64,000 nt of DNA, taken from NCBI RefSeq assembly GCF_001274945.1, contig NZ_LILB01000001.1, positions 1,137,354 to 1,201,353 of the forward strand, in the 5' to 3' direction. Source of the stretch: Viridibacillus arvi. GTDB taxonomy: Bacteria; Bacillota; Bacilli; Bacillales_A; Planococcaceae. The position numbers and the translations under genes are program-made. Within the stretch, counting starts at the first letter, position 1. Each line of letters begins with the position of its first letter. The notes beneath the pieces were generated by a model. That model did no database searches, was not told where the DNA came from, and was given only the letters and a program-made list of their open reading frames with translations. Positions 1-9,692 of the stretch are shown here, one piece after another.

Positions 1-169
1 TTGAATTTTAGGTATCTAAACCCGAATTCAATCGAAGATGCTTTTTTTATTTGTCTATACATTTGGGGTCAGTCCCTCCATTACTTTCCTGCTTCTTTAA
101 ATACTTTCTTTCAAACTCTTTATTAATTAATTTTCTGAAAAACGGTTTTCATCAACGCTTAATTAAAAC

Positions 170-823
170 TTAGTTTACATCAATCTGTATTTTATTTGTT
201 ACAAGGTCTAATTTTTCTTTCAAATCATCAGTAATATTTAAGGATACACGTTCTCCTGCTTTCATATTTGTAGTTTTATAACCTTGTGCTGTAGCAACTG
301 TGCCATCAGTTCCCAATGGTGTCCAATTTGTAGTATCAAAATTTAATATATGATCAATATAGTCCCCACTCAATCTCCCTTTCTCTAACCATTTTGGTGG
401 TAAAAAGTCGTACCCCATACCTTTTTCCAATAATAAAATTTCCACATCCCCTTGTGGGATTGCTAATCGTTCGTTTCTTGGAATAGATTCTCCATTAACT
501 TGTAGCTCATATACAAACTGTTTCTTAGAAAATTCTAACATTTCTTCATTAGAAAAGTTCTTCATCATTTGTTTAATAACACTCACTAAATATTGATTTT
601 GCATATTCATATATTCTGTTTGCATTTGTAACGATTCTAATTCACTTGTGTATTCTGAAATATTATCCTGCTCTTTGTTTGTATCCATTTCAACTTCTGT
701 TTTCGTACTTTGAGTTTGTTGTAAATCATTATTATTTTCGCATCCGATTAATATGGCACTAATTAATAGACTCAATAATACTATGGTGCTAGCTTTCCAA
801 TTTTGAATATTATTCGCTTTCAC
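170..823 (-). CDS. putative lipoprotein of unknown function
   Basis: 217-residue protein. A short basic N-terminus and a hydrophobic stretch at about residues 12-26 lead into a lipobox ending L-I-G-C at residue 28, so it is probably exported, lipid-modified on that Cys and anchored outside the membrane. An acidic, Gln/Asn/Thr-rich linker follows to about residue 60, then a Met/Gln-rich helical stretch and a C-terminal region with no motif I recognise. It is a single gene with no close partner on the same strand. The lipoprotein call rests on the lipobox; the function is unknown. Confidence 0.75.
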   Translation of the reverse strand: MKANNIQNWKASTIVLLSLLISAILIGCENNNDLQQTQSTKTEVEMDTNKEQDNISEYTSELESLQMQTEYMNMQNQYLVSVIKQMMKNFSNEEMLEFSKKQFVYELQVNGESIPRNERLAIPQGDVEILLLEKGMGYDFLPPKWLEKGRLSGDYIDHILNFDTTNWTPLGTDGTVATAQGYKTTNMKAGERVSLNITDDLKEKLDLVTNKIQIDVN

Positions 824-1128
824 AATATCCCTCCCTCTTAAAATTATGTAAATAATTTACTTCAATATGCTAAACAATAATTCCTTTTTAATAGCCTAGC
901 ATTATCAGCTTATTCTGAAGTAATTTTAACTTGTTCAATTAACTCACGAACTAATACTTCAATCATAAATTATTTGATCACATACGTTCCTCAAAAAACA
1001 TTTTATTACTCAACCATCCATATCCCCTTTTCATAGCCAATATTCCCCCTCTGTCTAGAATCTATTGTCATATTATCTACTCGCCTATAATATGAATAAC
1101 AATATTCTAATATAGGGAGGCCTTTATC
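824..1128. other. intergenic region, about 305 bp
   Basis: Lies between two divergently transcribed genes. It is AT-rich, with stops in all frames. The only signals noted are a possible sigma-A promoter (TTGTCA at 1065-1070, TATAAT at 1086-1091, spacer only 15 bp) pointing at the RraA-like gene, and a GGAGG ribosome binding site just before 1129. Nothing else is evident. Confidence 0.4.
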
Positions 1129-1749
1129 ATGATTGATACCGAAACATTGTTACGGACTTCACCAACAACAGCGGTTTCTGATGCACTTGCAGGAACAACG
1201 AATTTAAATGCGGCAATTAAACCTTTAAAAGATCAGTATCATATAGCTGGACGTGCATTTACAGTACGGTTACCGATTGGTGAAAATGGTGCTTTACTAG
1301 AAGCTATTCGTATTGCACAGCCAGGTGATATTTTGGTGGTTGATGCTAAAGGGGATACAAATCGTGCTGTTGCTGGAGATTTCATCGTTTCTATGATGAA
1401 AGGGGTCGGGATTCAAGGTCTAGTAGTTGATGGCGTAATTCGAGATATCCAAGCAGTACGCGACTTGGACTTTCCTGTTTTTAGTCTAGGAACAACCGTT
1501 GCTGCAGGCAATAAATTTGGAGGAGGTGTAATTCAAGTTCCTATCGCAATAGGTGGTTTTAGTGTACAACCGGGTGATTTCATTATTGGAGATGCAGACG
1601 GTGTTGTCGTCATTCCACAAGGCCAAGAAATAGAAGTCGCTCAAAAAGCACAAGAGAAATTGGAAAAAGATGAAGTCCGAGCTTTATCTATTAAAGGTGG
1701 AAAAGAAGAGATCGTTGCATATTTAGATAAGGTATTAGAAGTTAAGTAG
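1129..1749 (+). CDS. RraA-like / 4-hydroxy-4-methyl-2-oxoglutarate aldolase family protein
   Basis: 206-residue single-domain protein of the RraA fold. Members cleave 4-hydroxy-4-methyl-2-oxoglutarate or 4-carboxy-4-hydroxy-2-oxoadipate to pyruvate and an oxo-acid with a divalent metal, and also decarboxylate oxaloacetate; in E. coli the family includes the RNase E inhibitor RraA. The family signature GLVVDGVIRD (about residues 103-112), with the Arg-Asp pair used for substrate and metal binding, is intact, as is the Gly-rich segment around residues 74-90. Start is ATG with GGAGG about 8 nt upstream. It stands alone, so no pathway is implied. Older databases label such proteins dimethylmenaquinone methyltransferase, which is misleading. 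Confidence 0.85.
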   Translation: MIDTETLLRTSPTTAVSDALAGTTNLNAAIKPLKDQYHIAGRAFTVRLPIGENGALLEAIRIAQPGDILVVDAKGDTNRAVAGDFIVSMMKGVGIQGLVVDGVIRDIQAVRDLDFPVFSLGTTVAAGNKFGGGVIQVPIAIGGFSVQPGDFIIGDADGVVVIPQGQEIEVAQKAQEKLEKDEVRALSIKGGKEEIVAYLDKVLEVK

Positions 1750-1796
1750 GATAAGAGTTTATTTCAAAGTGTAAACTTTTATATGTTTATATGGCA

Positions 1797-1836
1797 AAGG
1801 GATTCATATTAAATTGCTATAAGAATCCCTTACTTT
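1797..1836. terminator. possible terminator after the RraA-like gene
   Basis: The arms AAGGGATTC and GAATCCCTT form a 9-bp stem with a loop of about 15 nt, about 50 nt after the stop codon. The following T-rich tract is interrupted, so termination strength is uncertain. Confidence 0.4.
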
Positions 1837-1918
1837 ACTTTCAATGTTATATTCTTTTGTATCCAACTCATATTTCAAGAATCCTATTTATCCCAACAAA
1901 AAATCCAGATTCAATAAA

Positions 1919-2542
1919 CTAAATTGCCCATTCTGCCTTCTCTGTTCTAATAAATAGGTCAACCTCATTGGCTTTGCTTTGACATTCTTTTATATATGAT
2001 TCTTCAAAACAGTATAATGGGAGACTTAATTCGTAGTTTCCGATTAATACTGATTCTTCAAAAAAGAAGTTAGAAAAGTGAAGTTCTCTTAACGATAGTT
2101 TTGCGAAAATTTCCAAGTGCTCCAAAGACTTTATTTCAAATAAACCATTATGAGTGACAAGGTTATTTTTTACTTTTTTAAAAAGTGACCATTCCTGCTT
2201 GTTTAACCTCGGCTTAAGAAATCTAAATATCGCCTTTCGTTTACTTGCTAATTCTGGACAATATGCGTAAACAGGTACATCCTCATTTTTCTTAAATAAA
2301 TACCTAAAAAATTTTAGATACTTTTCTTCTTGTTGAAAATAATACGCCTGAGTTTTGCTATCATTTATCAAGCTAAACAGAACCATTAAATCATCAAATT
2401 CTCCTACAGTTAACGCTCGATCAAATTGATCAAGATGTCCTGTACTAAATTTTTCATAGGCTTTTTCTACATTTTCAATGTCTAATCTTCCGAATTTTTC
2501 TATCAATACTTTTTCAACTTTTGATAACTCTTCTGTAAACAA
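1919..2542 (-). CDS. hypothetical protein, 207 residues
   Basis: Uninterrupted frame of 207 residues rich in Phe, Lys, Glu and Leu, predicted mainly helical, with no signal peptide or membrane segment. The first available start is TTG at 2542, behind only a weak AGAGATGA-like ribosome binding site, so the N-terminus is unsure. A helical-repeat-like stretch around residues 85-150 has regularly spaced aromatic and Lys residues. I do not recognise the family. Codon use resembles its neighbours. It lies between the RraA-like gene and an aminoglycoside phosphotransferase-like gene without obvious coupling. Confidence 0.6.
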   Translation of the reverse strand: MFTEELSKVEKVLIEKFGRLDIENVEKAYEKFSTGHLDQFDRALTVGEFDDLMVLFSLINDSKTQAYYFQQEEKYLKFFRYLFKKNEDVPVYAYCPELASKRKAIFRFLKPRLNKQEWSLFKKVKNNLVTHNGLFEIKSLEHLEIFAKLSLRELHFSNFFFEESVLIGNYELSLPLYCFEESYIKECQSKANEVDLFIRTEKAEWAI

Positions 2543-2735
2543 AAATACTTCATCTCTTTCTTTTTCGTGTTTAATGACGAGACATTTATCGAAGGGTACA
2601 TTTTCTTTTGTGCAATATTAGTTTTGATATTATTGGCATTATTCTATGTAAAGTAACTGTTTCTATATAGGATTTGCTGGTTTTGATTTTCTAACATATC
2701 ACTATGCTTTACACAATTCCCTACTCAAATTATAG

Positions 2736-3485
2736 CTATCTAGGACAGTAATGATTTATTATCTCCAAAAGACGTTCAGTTTTTTCCGATGATACATTTT
2801 CAGATAATCTTGCTCCTGCAATGATTGGAGCCCATTGAAAAATACTGTCTTTTGATAATCCACTTTTCTCACAATAAAGTCGCAAATACATATCAGCTAA
2901 TTCCGATGAAAATTGTGAATACAAAAGAAATGTCCGATATATGTCGGCACGTATATCTCCTGCACTGGCATCAACCCAATCAATAATTGTAACTTTATTA
3001 TCTGACATGATTAAGTTATATAGATGATAATCCCCATGACATAACCTATTCTCAAATGTTATCGAATCCAATTTTCGTATTAAATCAGCCTTATGTCTTT
3101 TATCCAAATTGTGGGCAGCTTCAATTTGACGTCGTAGTTTCTCAGACATTGGTTCAAGTGAATTCGTAGTAATCATATGAATTTTTTGTTGTATATCAAT
3201 GGAAATATTCATGTAATATTCTGCTTGATCCATATTTTCAGATATAAGCTCTCCTAATGTTCTTCCCTTAATATAGTCCATTATTATTGCTTGTTTCCCA
3301 TCTATTTTTGTAACATCCAATACTTTAGGAACAGACAACCCACACGAATAGGCATATTTTTGCTTATTTGCTTCATATGATGATTCCGTATCCGGCAAAT
3401 AGTCATTAAATATTTTAACGATCTTGTTTTCGTAAAGATAGATTTTCGCTGTGTTTCCTGATGCTATCGGATGCCCTAAATTCAT
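2736..3485 (-). CDS. aminoglycoside phosphotransferase (APH) family protein
   Basis: 249 residues with the protein-kinase-like APH fold. An N-terminal nucleotide-binding lobe (G-x-T-A-K-I-Y near residues 10-16, with a Lys-containing beta hairpin) is followed by the Brenner motif H-G-D-Y-H-L-Y-N around residues 150-157 and the metal-binding I-I-D-W-V-D-A at about 167-173. The catalytic Asp and metal-binding Asp/Asn are present, so it is probably an active ATP-dependent kinase. The substrate cannot be read from the sequence; the family includes aminoglycoside, choline, homoserine and macrolide kinases. Start is ATG after an AAGGAG-type site. Confidence 0.8.
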   Translation of the reverse strand: MNLGHPIASGNTAKIYLYENKIVKIFNDYLPDTESSYEANKQKYAYSCGLSVPKVLDVTKIDGKQAIIMDYIKGRTLGELISENMDQAEYYMNISIDIQQKIHMITTNSLEPMSEKLRRQIEAAHNLDKRHKADLIRKLDSITFENRLCHGDYHLYNLIMSDNKVTIIDWVDASAGDIRADIYRTFLLYSQFSSELADMYLRLYCEKSGLSKDSIFQWAPIIAGARLSENVSSEKTERLLEIINHYCPR

Positions 3486-3608
3486 TTTTTTCTCTCCTTA
3501 AAAATTTTCTAAAAAAGGCGTAAGTAAAGATGCCATATATGATAAAACCGAAAAATCCCACTATGCGCTTTATTTTTCACATCTAAACTGAAATGAATTT
3601 TTTATAGG

Positions 3609-4073
3609 CTAATTTATTTCCCTTGTTTTAGTTCTTTTCAGCCCATATCTAACACCAAGGATCAAAATAAGTATAGCGATGATTGATGCGTTTACTATAC
3701 CTTTTTGCAACATACTCATTGGTTGCTCTGTTGCTTTTTGTGCATAATCAGCTTGTATGAATTGGCCATTTTCATTTTCTACTGCAATAGCATCAGACAT
3801 TGAAATTTCGCTTATCTCATAATACTTCGTGCCAATTGCAAACGTATTTGATGCATTACCATAATAATTTCCTGATGCGTCATTTGGTTTTGCATTGACT
3901 TTTCCTATGAAATTGCCGATTTTTTCATCTAGCAAAACTACTTCGGACACTTCATATACTTTTCCATCCCAAACGAGAAATGGGTAAGTCAAGTTTTGTG
4001 CATAAACAGTGGAAGAACTGAGAAGGGCAAAGAATAAGAGTATAGTAAATATAAAACATCTATTACCTTTCAT
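3609..4073 (-). CDS. exported, membrane-anchored protein of unknown function
   Basis: 154 residues from the ATG at 4073, which sits 7 nt after GGAG; the frame continues upstream but without a ribosome binding site. A signal peptide covers about residues 1-25 with cleavage likely after V-Y-A. The soluble part, about 90 residues, contains two similar segments (K-V-Y-E-V-S-E and K-Y-Y-E-I-S-E), hinting at an internal duplication. A C-terminal membrane helix at about 130-147 is followed by basic residues. Topology suggests an extracellular domain anchored by its C-terminus. Family not recognised. Confidence 0.65.
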   Translation of the reverse strand: MKGNRCFIFTILLFFALLSSSTVYAQNLTYPFLVWDGKVYEVSEVVLLDEKIGNFIGKVNAKPNDASGNYYGNASNTFAIGTKYYEISEISMSDAIAVENENGQFIQADYAQKATEQPMSMLQKGIVNASIIAILILILGVRYGLKRTKTREIN

Positions 4074-4155
4074 TTTGTATCTCCTTCTTTCTTTTAGAGG
4101 ATTAAGATACATTTTATGCAATAGGTTCATGGAACAGTCAGTAATTACTATGGCT

Positions 4156-5013
4156 CTATTTTTTCAACACTTCATCTTGTACTAATAAGCGCTCACTCAT
4201 AAAAACGTTCCTAATAGGAATGCCTGCTTCTGCATCTATTTTTGTTGGAATCATAAGAAATATAAAGCGGATACTCTTTTTTAATGAATCTCTATGAAAC
4301 TTTACAGGAACTATAACTTTGGTCTTTAGAGGCACTATTAATTTCTGTGCACTCTCTAAACGGTAATCTGACATAATACACAATTGACCTTTAATCTCAT
4401 AATCTTTATCGTTGTTAATTGCCAGATAATAACTGCCATCTTTAATTTGTTCAGCCACTATAGAAAGTTTCTTATCTTCAAATAGTTTTAAAGATATTCT
4501 GTTTTGGAAATCTGATTCTCTCTGATCATGCATAATTTCATATTTTTTATGCTCTAATGGCATCTTTCCATTTGTTACTTCAAGAGAAAAATGAATTCGA
4601 GAGTAAATATATTTAATACTTGGGTTACACCCTTGCACTCGCTCAACATATTCGAAACATTGCTCATTAATTAAGTGAATAATATGCTTACCTATTGGTA
4701 AATTAGAAAGTTCAAAATCGAATGTAACTTCTCCTAATTTCGGAACATGTATTATGTGATATTCACTCTCTTCCCCATTTACAATGAAGCTGACTGGAGA
4801 GTCTATATTTTCCACTAATATATAGAAAACGAGTTTATCATCTGTTTGAGTTTGATGATTTAAGATATACGCCCCTTTAAAACAACCATCCGCATCTGTT
4901 TTAAAATCTAATTTATCCTTATTATTTGTAAACTCAGGTGTAGTCTCCATACTGGTTGTTCGGCTATTACTATAGTGTGATACTTTTTCTAGGTTATCGC
5001 TTTCTTTATCCAT
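4156..5013 (-). CDS. hypothetical protein, 285 residues, beta-rich
   Basis: Soluble 285-residue protein with a disordered, Ser/Asp-rich first 40 residues and then alternating short hydrophobic stretches typical of beta sandwiches. No signal peptide, so it is probably cytoplasmic or released by cell lysis. Two Ig-like halves are plausible (about 45-150 and 165-275), but I see no diagnostic motif. It lies 26 nt past the start end of no other gene and may share a transcript with the exported protein at 3609-4073 downstream. Function unknown. Confidence 0.6.
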   Translation of the reverse strand: MDKESDNLEKVSHYSNSRTTSMETTPEFTNNKDKLDFKTDADGCFKGAYILNHQTQTDDKLVFYILVENIDSPVSFIVNGEESEYHIIHVPKLGEVTFDFELSNLPIGKHIIHLINEQCFEYVERVQGCNPSIKYIYSRIHFSLEVTNGKMPLEHKKYEIMHDQRESDFQNRISLKLFEDKKLSIVAEQIKDGSYYLAINNDKDYEIKGQLCIMSDYRLESAQKLIVPLKTKVIVPVKFHRDSLKKSIRFIFLMIPTKIDAEAGIPIRNVFMSERLLVQDEVLKK

Positions 5014-5060
5014 AAGTGGAAGACCCCTTTATTTTCATAATAAGTATCGGATTAATAATT

Positions 5061-5537
5061 TTAATGAGTGCCGAGTCCCCTGCCAATAAAGTTTGCTGAT
5101 ACAGGCTTCTTCCCAATTTCCCTAGCCCAAACGGACAATTGGCCGATGTGATGAATTTCATGAGCAATAATATGTCGCATCACTTCACCCCAAGTGTCTA
5201 TTGAATGACTGCCATCTGATTGTAGATCGTAAAATTTATTACTTTCCATGTTCTCATCCCAGTTGTTTACAAACTCTTCTACTTCCTTATGAAATCTAGC
5301 GTCTAATTCTCGAACCTTGCTTATACTCCTATAATCATCAAAATCTTCTTGAAAATCCTCTTTACCTTGTATTAGACGTATCCAACTCCACTCCACATCA
5401 ACTATATGAAAGAGTGTTTGTAATATACTGCCTACCCCTCCAGTACGATTCTTTAAAAGTTCTTCTTCTGTTAAATCCTCACACCAGCTGTACCATTCTT
5501 CTCTTACTAACCAGTTATAATGGAATAATAATTGCAT
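5061..5537 (-). CDS. DinB/YfiT-superfamily protein
   Basis: 158 residues from ATG 5537, chosen because AGGGGGAG lies 6 nt upstream. The DinB four-helix bundle is recognisable: an N-terminal Y-N-W helix, H-I-V-D-V-E-W-S-W around residue 45, and the C-terminal H-E-I-H-H-I-G-Q-L helix. The His residues of the second and fourth helices form the family's divalent-metal site and all three appear present. Family members include bacillithiol and mycothiol transferases and many uncharacterised, stress-induced enzymes. The single-gene context gives no substrate. Confidence 0.8.
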   Translation of the reverse strand: MQLLFHYNWLVREEWYSWCEDLTEEELLKNRTGGVGSILQTLFHIVDVEWSWIRLIQGKEDFQEDFDDYRSISKVRELDARFHKEVEEFVNNWDENMESNKFYDLQSDGSHSIDTWGEVMRHIIAHEIHHIGQLSVWAREIGKKPVSANFIGRGLGTH

Positions 5538-5611
5538 TGAAATCTCCCCCTCTTTTAACATAGCCATATATGTTTACAATTTCCCAACACATTCTTTTTC
5601 AGTAGTTCCTA

Positions 5612-7804
5612 TCAAATATCCCCAGTCTCCTCTTCATCGATCTTTTCATCAGAGATTGGCTTTCTAATTTTCCCCTCTACTAATTGTCCAGTCTTTTTCG
5701 TATTTTTCTTTTGGATCTCAAAGTATTTATCTACAGCTTGACGTGCGATGATATTGTTTATGGACTTGTCTATAGATGAGTTTGTTGTCACCCATGGTAC
5801 AACTACTGCATAGGAAATTTCAGGGTTATCATATGGCGCAAAACCAATATGAGTTAATGTTAAAGTATCTGTCTTTTTTCCATCTCTATAATAAACCACT
5901 TGTGCTGTACCTGTTTTACCTGCTGCATCGAAGTCCGCATCACGGAAGCTACTAGCTGCTGAACCTTGGCTTCCAAAGTAAACGCGATGCATACCATTCT
6001 TCACGTGATCAATTTCTTCTTGCGTATTATCTATTGTGTTTAATACAGTTGGTTGAATATCATTTACAATAGGTCCTAATATTTTTCCATCTTCAGATAC
6101 TTCACGTATTTCCTTTAAGACATGGGGTTTTATACGCTTTCCATCATTTGCAATTGTCGACACAAATTGCGCTAACTGTAGAGGCGTAAAAGTATCATAC
6201 TGACCTATTACTAAATCAAGTAGTTTACCAGATAACGTTTCAGTTCCTTTCACCCCTTCAAATTCACCAGGTAAATCAATTCCGGTTTGAACACCTAAAC
6301 CAAATTGAGCAAATGAGTTACGAATCTTTGTAAAATCCTTTTGTTGTACTGCTAATCCTGCCCCAGGCACATAATTTACACCAGCAATTTTCATCGCCAC
6401 TCTAAACATATAAACGTTAGACGAGCGTTCAAGTGCTGTTAAATCATCGAGCACAATTGAACCTGACGGATTAAAGATAGATTGCTTGATTGTATCTCCT
6501 ATCTTAATAGGTGTATCGATTAATTTTTCACCTATATTAATTGCATCTAATGAATAACCGGTCAAAATTGTAGCCGGTTTAACAACTGATCCTACTTCAT
6601 ATGCAGAGGTAAATGTCCCAATGGCATAATCATTTACTACGGTTTTACCTTCTTCATCTGTCTCTATTTTTTTACCAACCATTGATAATACTTCACCTGT
6701 ATTTGGATTCATCATGACGAGAAAGGCACGATCGAGCAATGAAGATCCGCTTTGTGCTTTAGCAGCTAGTAATTGTTTTTCAACAATCTTATCCAAACTA
6801 GCATGTAATTCACTATCAATTGTTAATATTAATTCATCACCTGGAGAGCCCTCTGATGTTGTCTTGGTCTCTACAACTTGCCCTTTTCCGTTTGTATCAT
6901 TTTTTACAACGGCTTTCTTGCCCTGTAATTGCTCTTCATATTGAGCTTCAATATAACTTTTCCCAACACGGTCATTACGTGAATAATCACGAGCTATATA
7001 ATATTTCAGCTTATCCTTTGGAATACCCTCTGCTGGTGTAGTTGTGGATCCTAAAATACTTAATGTTGAGTTTTTCACACGTGACCAATCCGTTGTTGTG
7101 TTAACGCCTGGTAAGTCTGTCAAATGTTCAGATACGACAGCAAATTCTTTATCTGATACATCATCACTTTTAATAATTTGTGGAGACAAGTAGTAGCCCG
7201 AAGCCATCAATCTGAAAATCGCCAATACTTGTAAATCTGATTTAGAAAATGATTCTAACTCTTTATTCTTTATGCGCTTACGTATTAAAATATCTATTTT
7301 AGCTTGTTGTTCTGCAGTTGAAAGTTCTGTATCCGTATGTATTTCAAGCTTTTCCTTTTTACTTACTTTGGCATTCGCCTCTTCATTATGAAGTATGATC
7401 CAATAATCCTTCTTATCCCGCTCAGTTATTGATTTTGTATCCATTTTTATTAGTCTAGTCAGTTTTTTGGCTGTTTTTAACATTTCCTTAGTTGTCGTCG
7501 TTTGCATTTTCGTATAAGTAATCGCATTCTTTGGTTCGTTATCAACTAAAACCCGACCAAGCCTATCGTAAATACGACCTCTAGGAACACTAGTATTAAC
7601 CGTTACTTCTTCAGTTTCTGCCAAGATTCCAACATAATCTTCTCCTTTTACAATTTGCATATAACCCAAGCGTAAAATAAGTGAAGAAAATAAAACAAAG
7701 ATAGAGAAGAATAGTATATTCATACGAAATGAAAGATTGGCACGCTGTTTTGGTTTGACATTATTTACTCTTTTCTTATTAGATGGTTTATTTGACGGTT
7801 GCAT
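5612..7804 (-). CDS. class B penicillin-binding protein (PBP2 / PbpA-PbpH type transpeptidase)
   Basis: 730-residue elongasome D,D-transpeptidase that cross-links peptidoglycan at the outer face of the membrane. A basic cytoplasmic tail precedes one membrane anchor (about residues 28-50), then the PBP dimerisation domain, which starts with a V-P-R-G-R-I-Y-D-R motif, and the transpeptidase domain. All three active-site motifs are intact: S406-V-V-K, S461-S-N region and K-T-G near residue 630. Length matches B. subtilis PbpA and PbpH (about 700-716). A Glu/Asp-rich tail ends the protein. It is monocistronic, with no SEDS partner gene nearby. High certainty of family; which paralog cannot be settled here. 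Confidence 0.92.
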   Translation of the reverse strand: MQPSNKPSNKKRVNNVKPKQRANLSFRMNILFFSIFVLFSSLILRLGYMQIVKGEDYVGILAETEEVTVNTSVPRGRIYDRLGRVLVDNEPKNAITYTKMQTTTTKEMLKTAKKLTRLIKMDTKSITERDKKDYWIILHNEEANAKVSKKEKLEIHTDTELSTAEQQAKIDILIRKRIKNKELESFSKSDLQVLAIFRLMASGYYLSPQIIKSDDVSDKEFAVVSEHLTDLPGVNTTTDWSRVKNSTLSILGSTTTPAEGIPKDKLKYYIARDYSRNDRVGKSYIEAQYEEQLQGKKAVVKNDTNGKGQVVETKTTSEGSPGDELILTIDSELHASLDKIVEKQLLAAKAQSGSSLLDRAFLVMMNPNTGEVLSMVGKKIETDEEGKTVVNDYAIGTFTSAYEVGSVVKPATILTGYSLDAINIGEKLIDTPIKIGDTIKQSIFNPSGSIVLDDLTALERSSNVYMFRVAMKIAGVNYVPGAGLAVQQKDFTKIRNSFAQFGLGVQTGIDLPGEFEGVKGTETLSGKLLDLVIGQYDTFTPLQLAQFVSTIANDGKRIKPHVLKEIREVSEDGKILGPIVNDIQPTVLNTIDNTQEEIDHVKNGMHRVYFGSQGSAASSFRDADFDAAGKTGTAQVVYYRDGKKTDTLTLTHIGFAPYDNPEISYAVVVPWVTTNSSIDKSINNIIARQAVDKYFEIQKKNTKKTGQLVEGKIRKPISDEKIDEEETGDI

Positions 7805-7967
7805 AGTTTCCCTCTTTCTGCTTTATCTATAATTAGGAGTATATTCTTTTGAGTGACTGGAAGAGATTTTTTCCACATTTCTAATTCCCCTTTTTTATTA
7901 ACTATTTTTATATAAATGATAATTATTATAAAGTAATGAATTTCTATACTTCTCCAATTAGACCTTA

Positions 7968-9434
7968 CTAAATATTCGGTACTTTCCTATGTTTAGTCGC
8001 TTGTTCAAAGCCATAAGCCAGTTTGATCAATGTACCTTCGTTAAATGATGTGCTAGCAAAAGTAATACCGAATGGTCTTCCTGATTCCATATAACCCGCT
8101 GGTACTGCAATCGTTGGATAACCTGCTTTTGCTGATACAGTTGAACCTAAATAGGATGGAAATAGAACGGCATCTAAATTGTATTTCTTTAATGCAAAGC
8201 CAATTCCTTGTTGTTCAGAAAAATAGATATCCTCTAAGCGCGCCGATAAATATTCTGGATTACTTAAAGTATTTGGTAGATGTTCACGTTGCTCTAATCT
8301 GTCTTGCCCATTCTTTAACGCTCTATCTGCATGATCTTTATTAAACTGAATTAGTTCACTAAAAGAATGTACAGGTTGTTGTGTTGGAAGTTTCGATAAA
8401 TAGTTGTCGAGGCTGTGCTTTAGTTCATATAAAAGAACAGCACCATTACGTTCTCTATGAAACGCGGGAATTTCAATATCTTTCACTACTGTTGCACCTT
8501 GATCATGTAATGTTTGAACTGCATTTTCAAATAACCCTCCATCATATTCATCTGAGTTATAAAATCCGTCGGAACCATGTGTAAAGACTCCAATCCTAGC
8601 TCCTTTTAGACCATCAATATGTAAATAACTCGTATAATTCTCGATATCCCTTTCTTTCAATTTATGTGTAGATGGATCTTGCTCATCAATACCTACCATT
8701 GCTTCAAGCAAAATCGCTGCATCTTTTACAGTTCTTGCAAAGGGGCCTGCTGTATCCAGCGAATATGTAAATGGAATAATTCCTTTTCGACTGATTAGTC
8801 CAACGGTAGGTTTAATACCTACGACTGAATTCAAGGTAGCTGGACTAAGAATAGATGCATCTGTTTCAGTTCCGATCGCTAAAACCGCAAAGTTTGCTGC
8901 TACGGCTACTGCAGATCCTGAGCTTGAACCACCTACAAATAGATTGGGGTCACCGTAAGGATTCAACACTTGCCCGCCTCTAGCACTATAGCCAGCCCAC
9001 ATTGTCGTCGACATGGCATTTGCTAGTTCTGTCATATTAGCCTTGCCTAAAATAACAGCTCCAGCTTGTCGTAATTTATGTACTAGAAAAGCATCTGTTG
9101 AACTACAGTAATTTTCGAGTGCTAGTGTCCCTGCACTCGAATGCATATAATCATTCGTTTCAATATTGTCTTTTAAGACAACTGGAATTCCGTGCAAAGG
9201 TCCTCTTGGCCCTTTGATCGTTCTTTCGTGATCTAAGGCTTCTGCTATGAAGATTGCTTCAGGATTTATTTCAAGCATCGAATTAATCTTAGGCCCACCT
9301 TGATCATATTTTGCTATTCGATCAAGATAGTACATGGTTAACTCTTTTGAAGTTACTTCCCCCTCTGCCATTGCATCTTGTATATCGTCTATTGTCAATT
9401 CTTCACGGTAGAAATCCTCAAACTTAATACTCAT
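7968..9434 (-). CDS. amidase signature family hydrolase (GatA-like)
   Basis: 488 residues with the amidase-signature core. The catalytic Lys sits in V-L-K-D-N-I around residue 85, the Ser-rich loop G-G-S-S-S-G-S near 165-171 supplies the cis-Ser, and the nucleophile Ser lies in T-D-A-S-I-L-S-P-A. The last motif is usually G-G-S-I-R-x-P-A, so Ala and Leu replace Gly and Arg here. No GatB or GatC neighbours, which argues against the tRNA amidotransferase subunit and for a free-standing amidase of unknown substrate. Start is ATG with an AGGGG site. Confidence 0.88.
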   Translation of the reverse strand: MSIKFEDFYREELTIDDIQDAMAEGEVTSKELTMYYLDRIAKYDQGGPKINSMLEINPEAIFIAEALDHERTIKGPRGPLHGIPVVLKDNIETNDYMHSSAGTLALENYCSSTDAFLVHKLRQAGAVILGKANMTELANAMSTTMWAGYSARGGQVLNPYGDPNLFVGGSSSGSAVAVAANFAVLAIGTETDASILSPATLNSVVGIKPTVGLISRKGIIPFTYSLDTAGPFARTVKDAAILLEAMVGIDEQDPSTHKLKERDIENYTSYLHIDGLKGARIGVFTHGSDGFYNSDEYDGGLFENAVQTLHDQGATVVKDIEIPAFHRERNGAVLLYELKHSLDNYLSKLPTQQPVHSFSELIQFNKDHADRALKNGQDRLEQREHLPNTLSNPEYLSARLEDIYFSEQQGIGFALKKYNLDAVLFPSYLGSTVSAKAGYPTIAVPAGYMESGRPFGITFASTSFNEGTLIKLAYGFEQATKHRKVPNI

Positions 9435-9692
9435 CTATACACCCCTCTAATTTATTTTCCAAACTTAATTTAATTTTACTATATATGTTAATGGCAAACT
9501 ATTAATAAAACCCCAATCATTAAAAGAAATAAATAAGATTAACTTATTCATTCTTTGAAAGATTGAGGTTACTTTTGTAAAAGAAATATATATAAGTATT
9601 TTTATATCCCTGCTTCTTTTATTCAGCCTGTAGTCGATTACATTGTTGTAAAACCCTTTACAAACAGTCCAAATTTTTCACTGTATATTTAA

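Noticed and set aside
6714-7041. Plus-strand frames inside the PBP2 gene
   Set aside because: Antisense shadows of a conserved coding region, without start signals.
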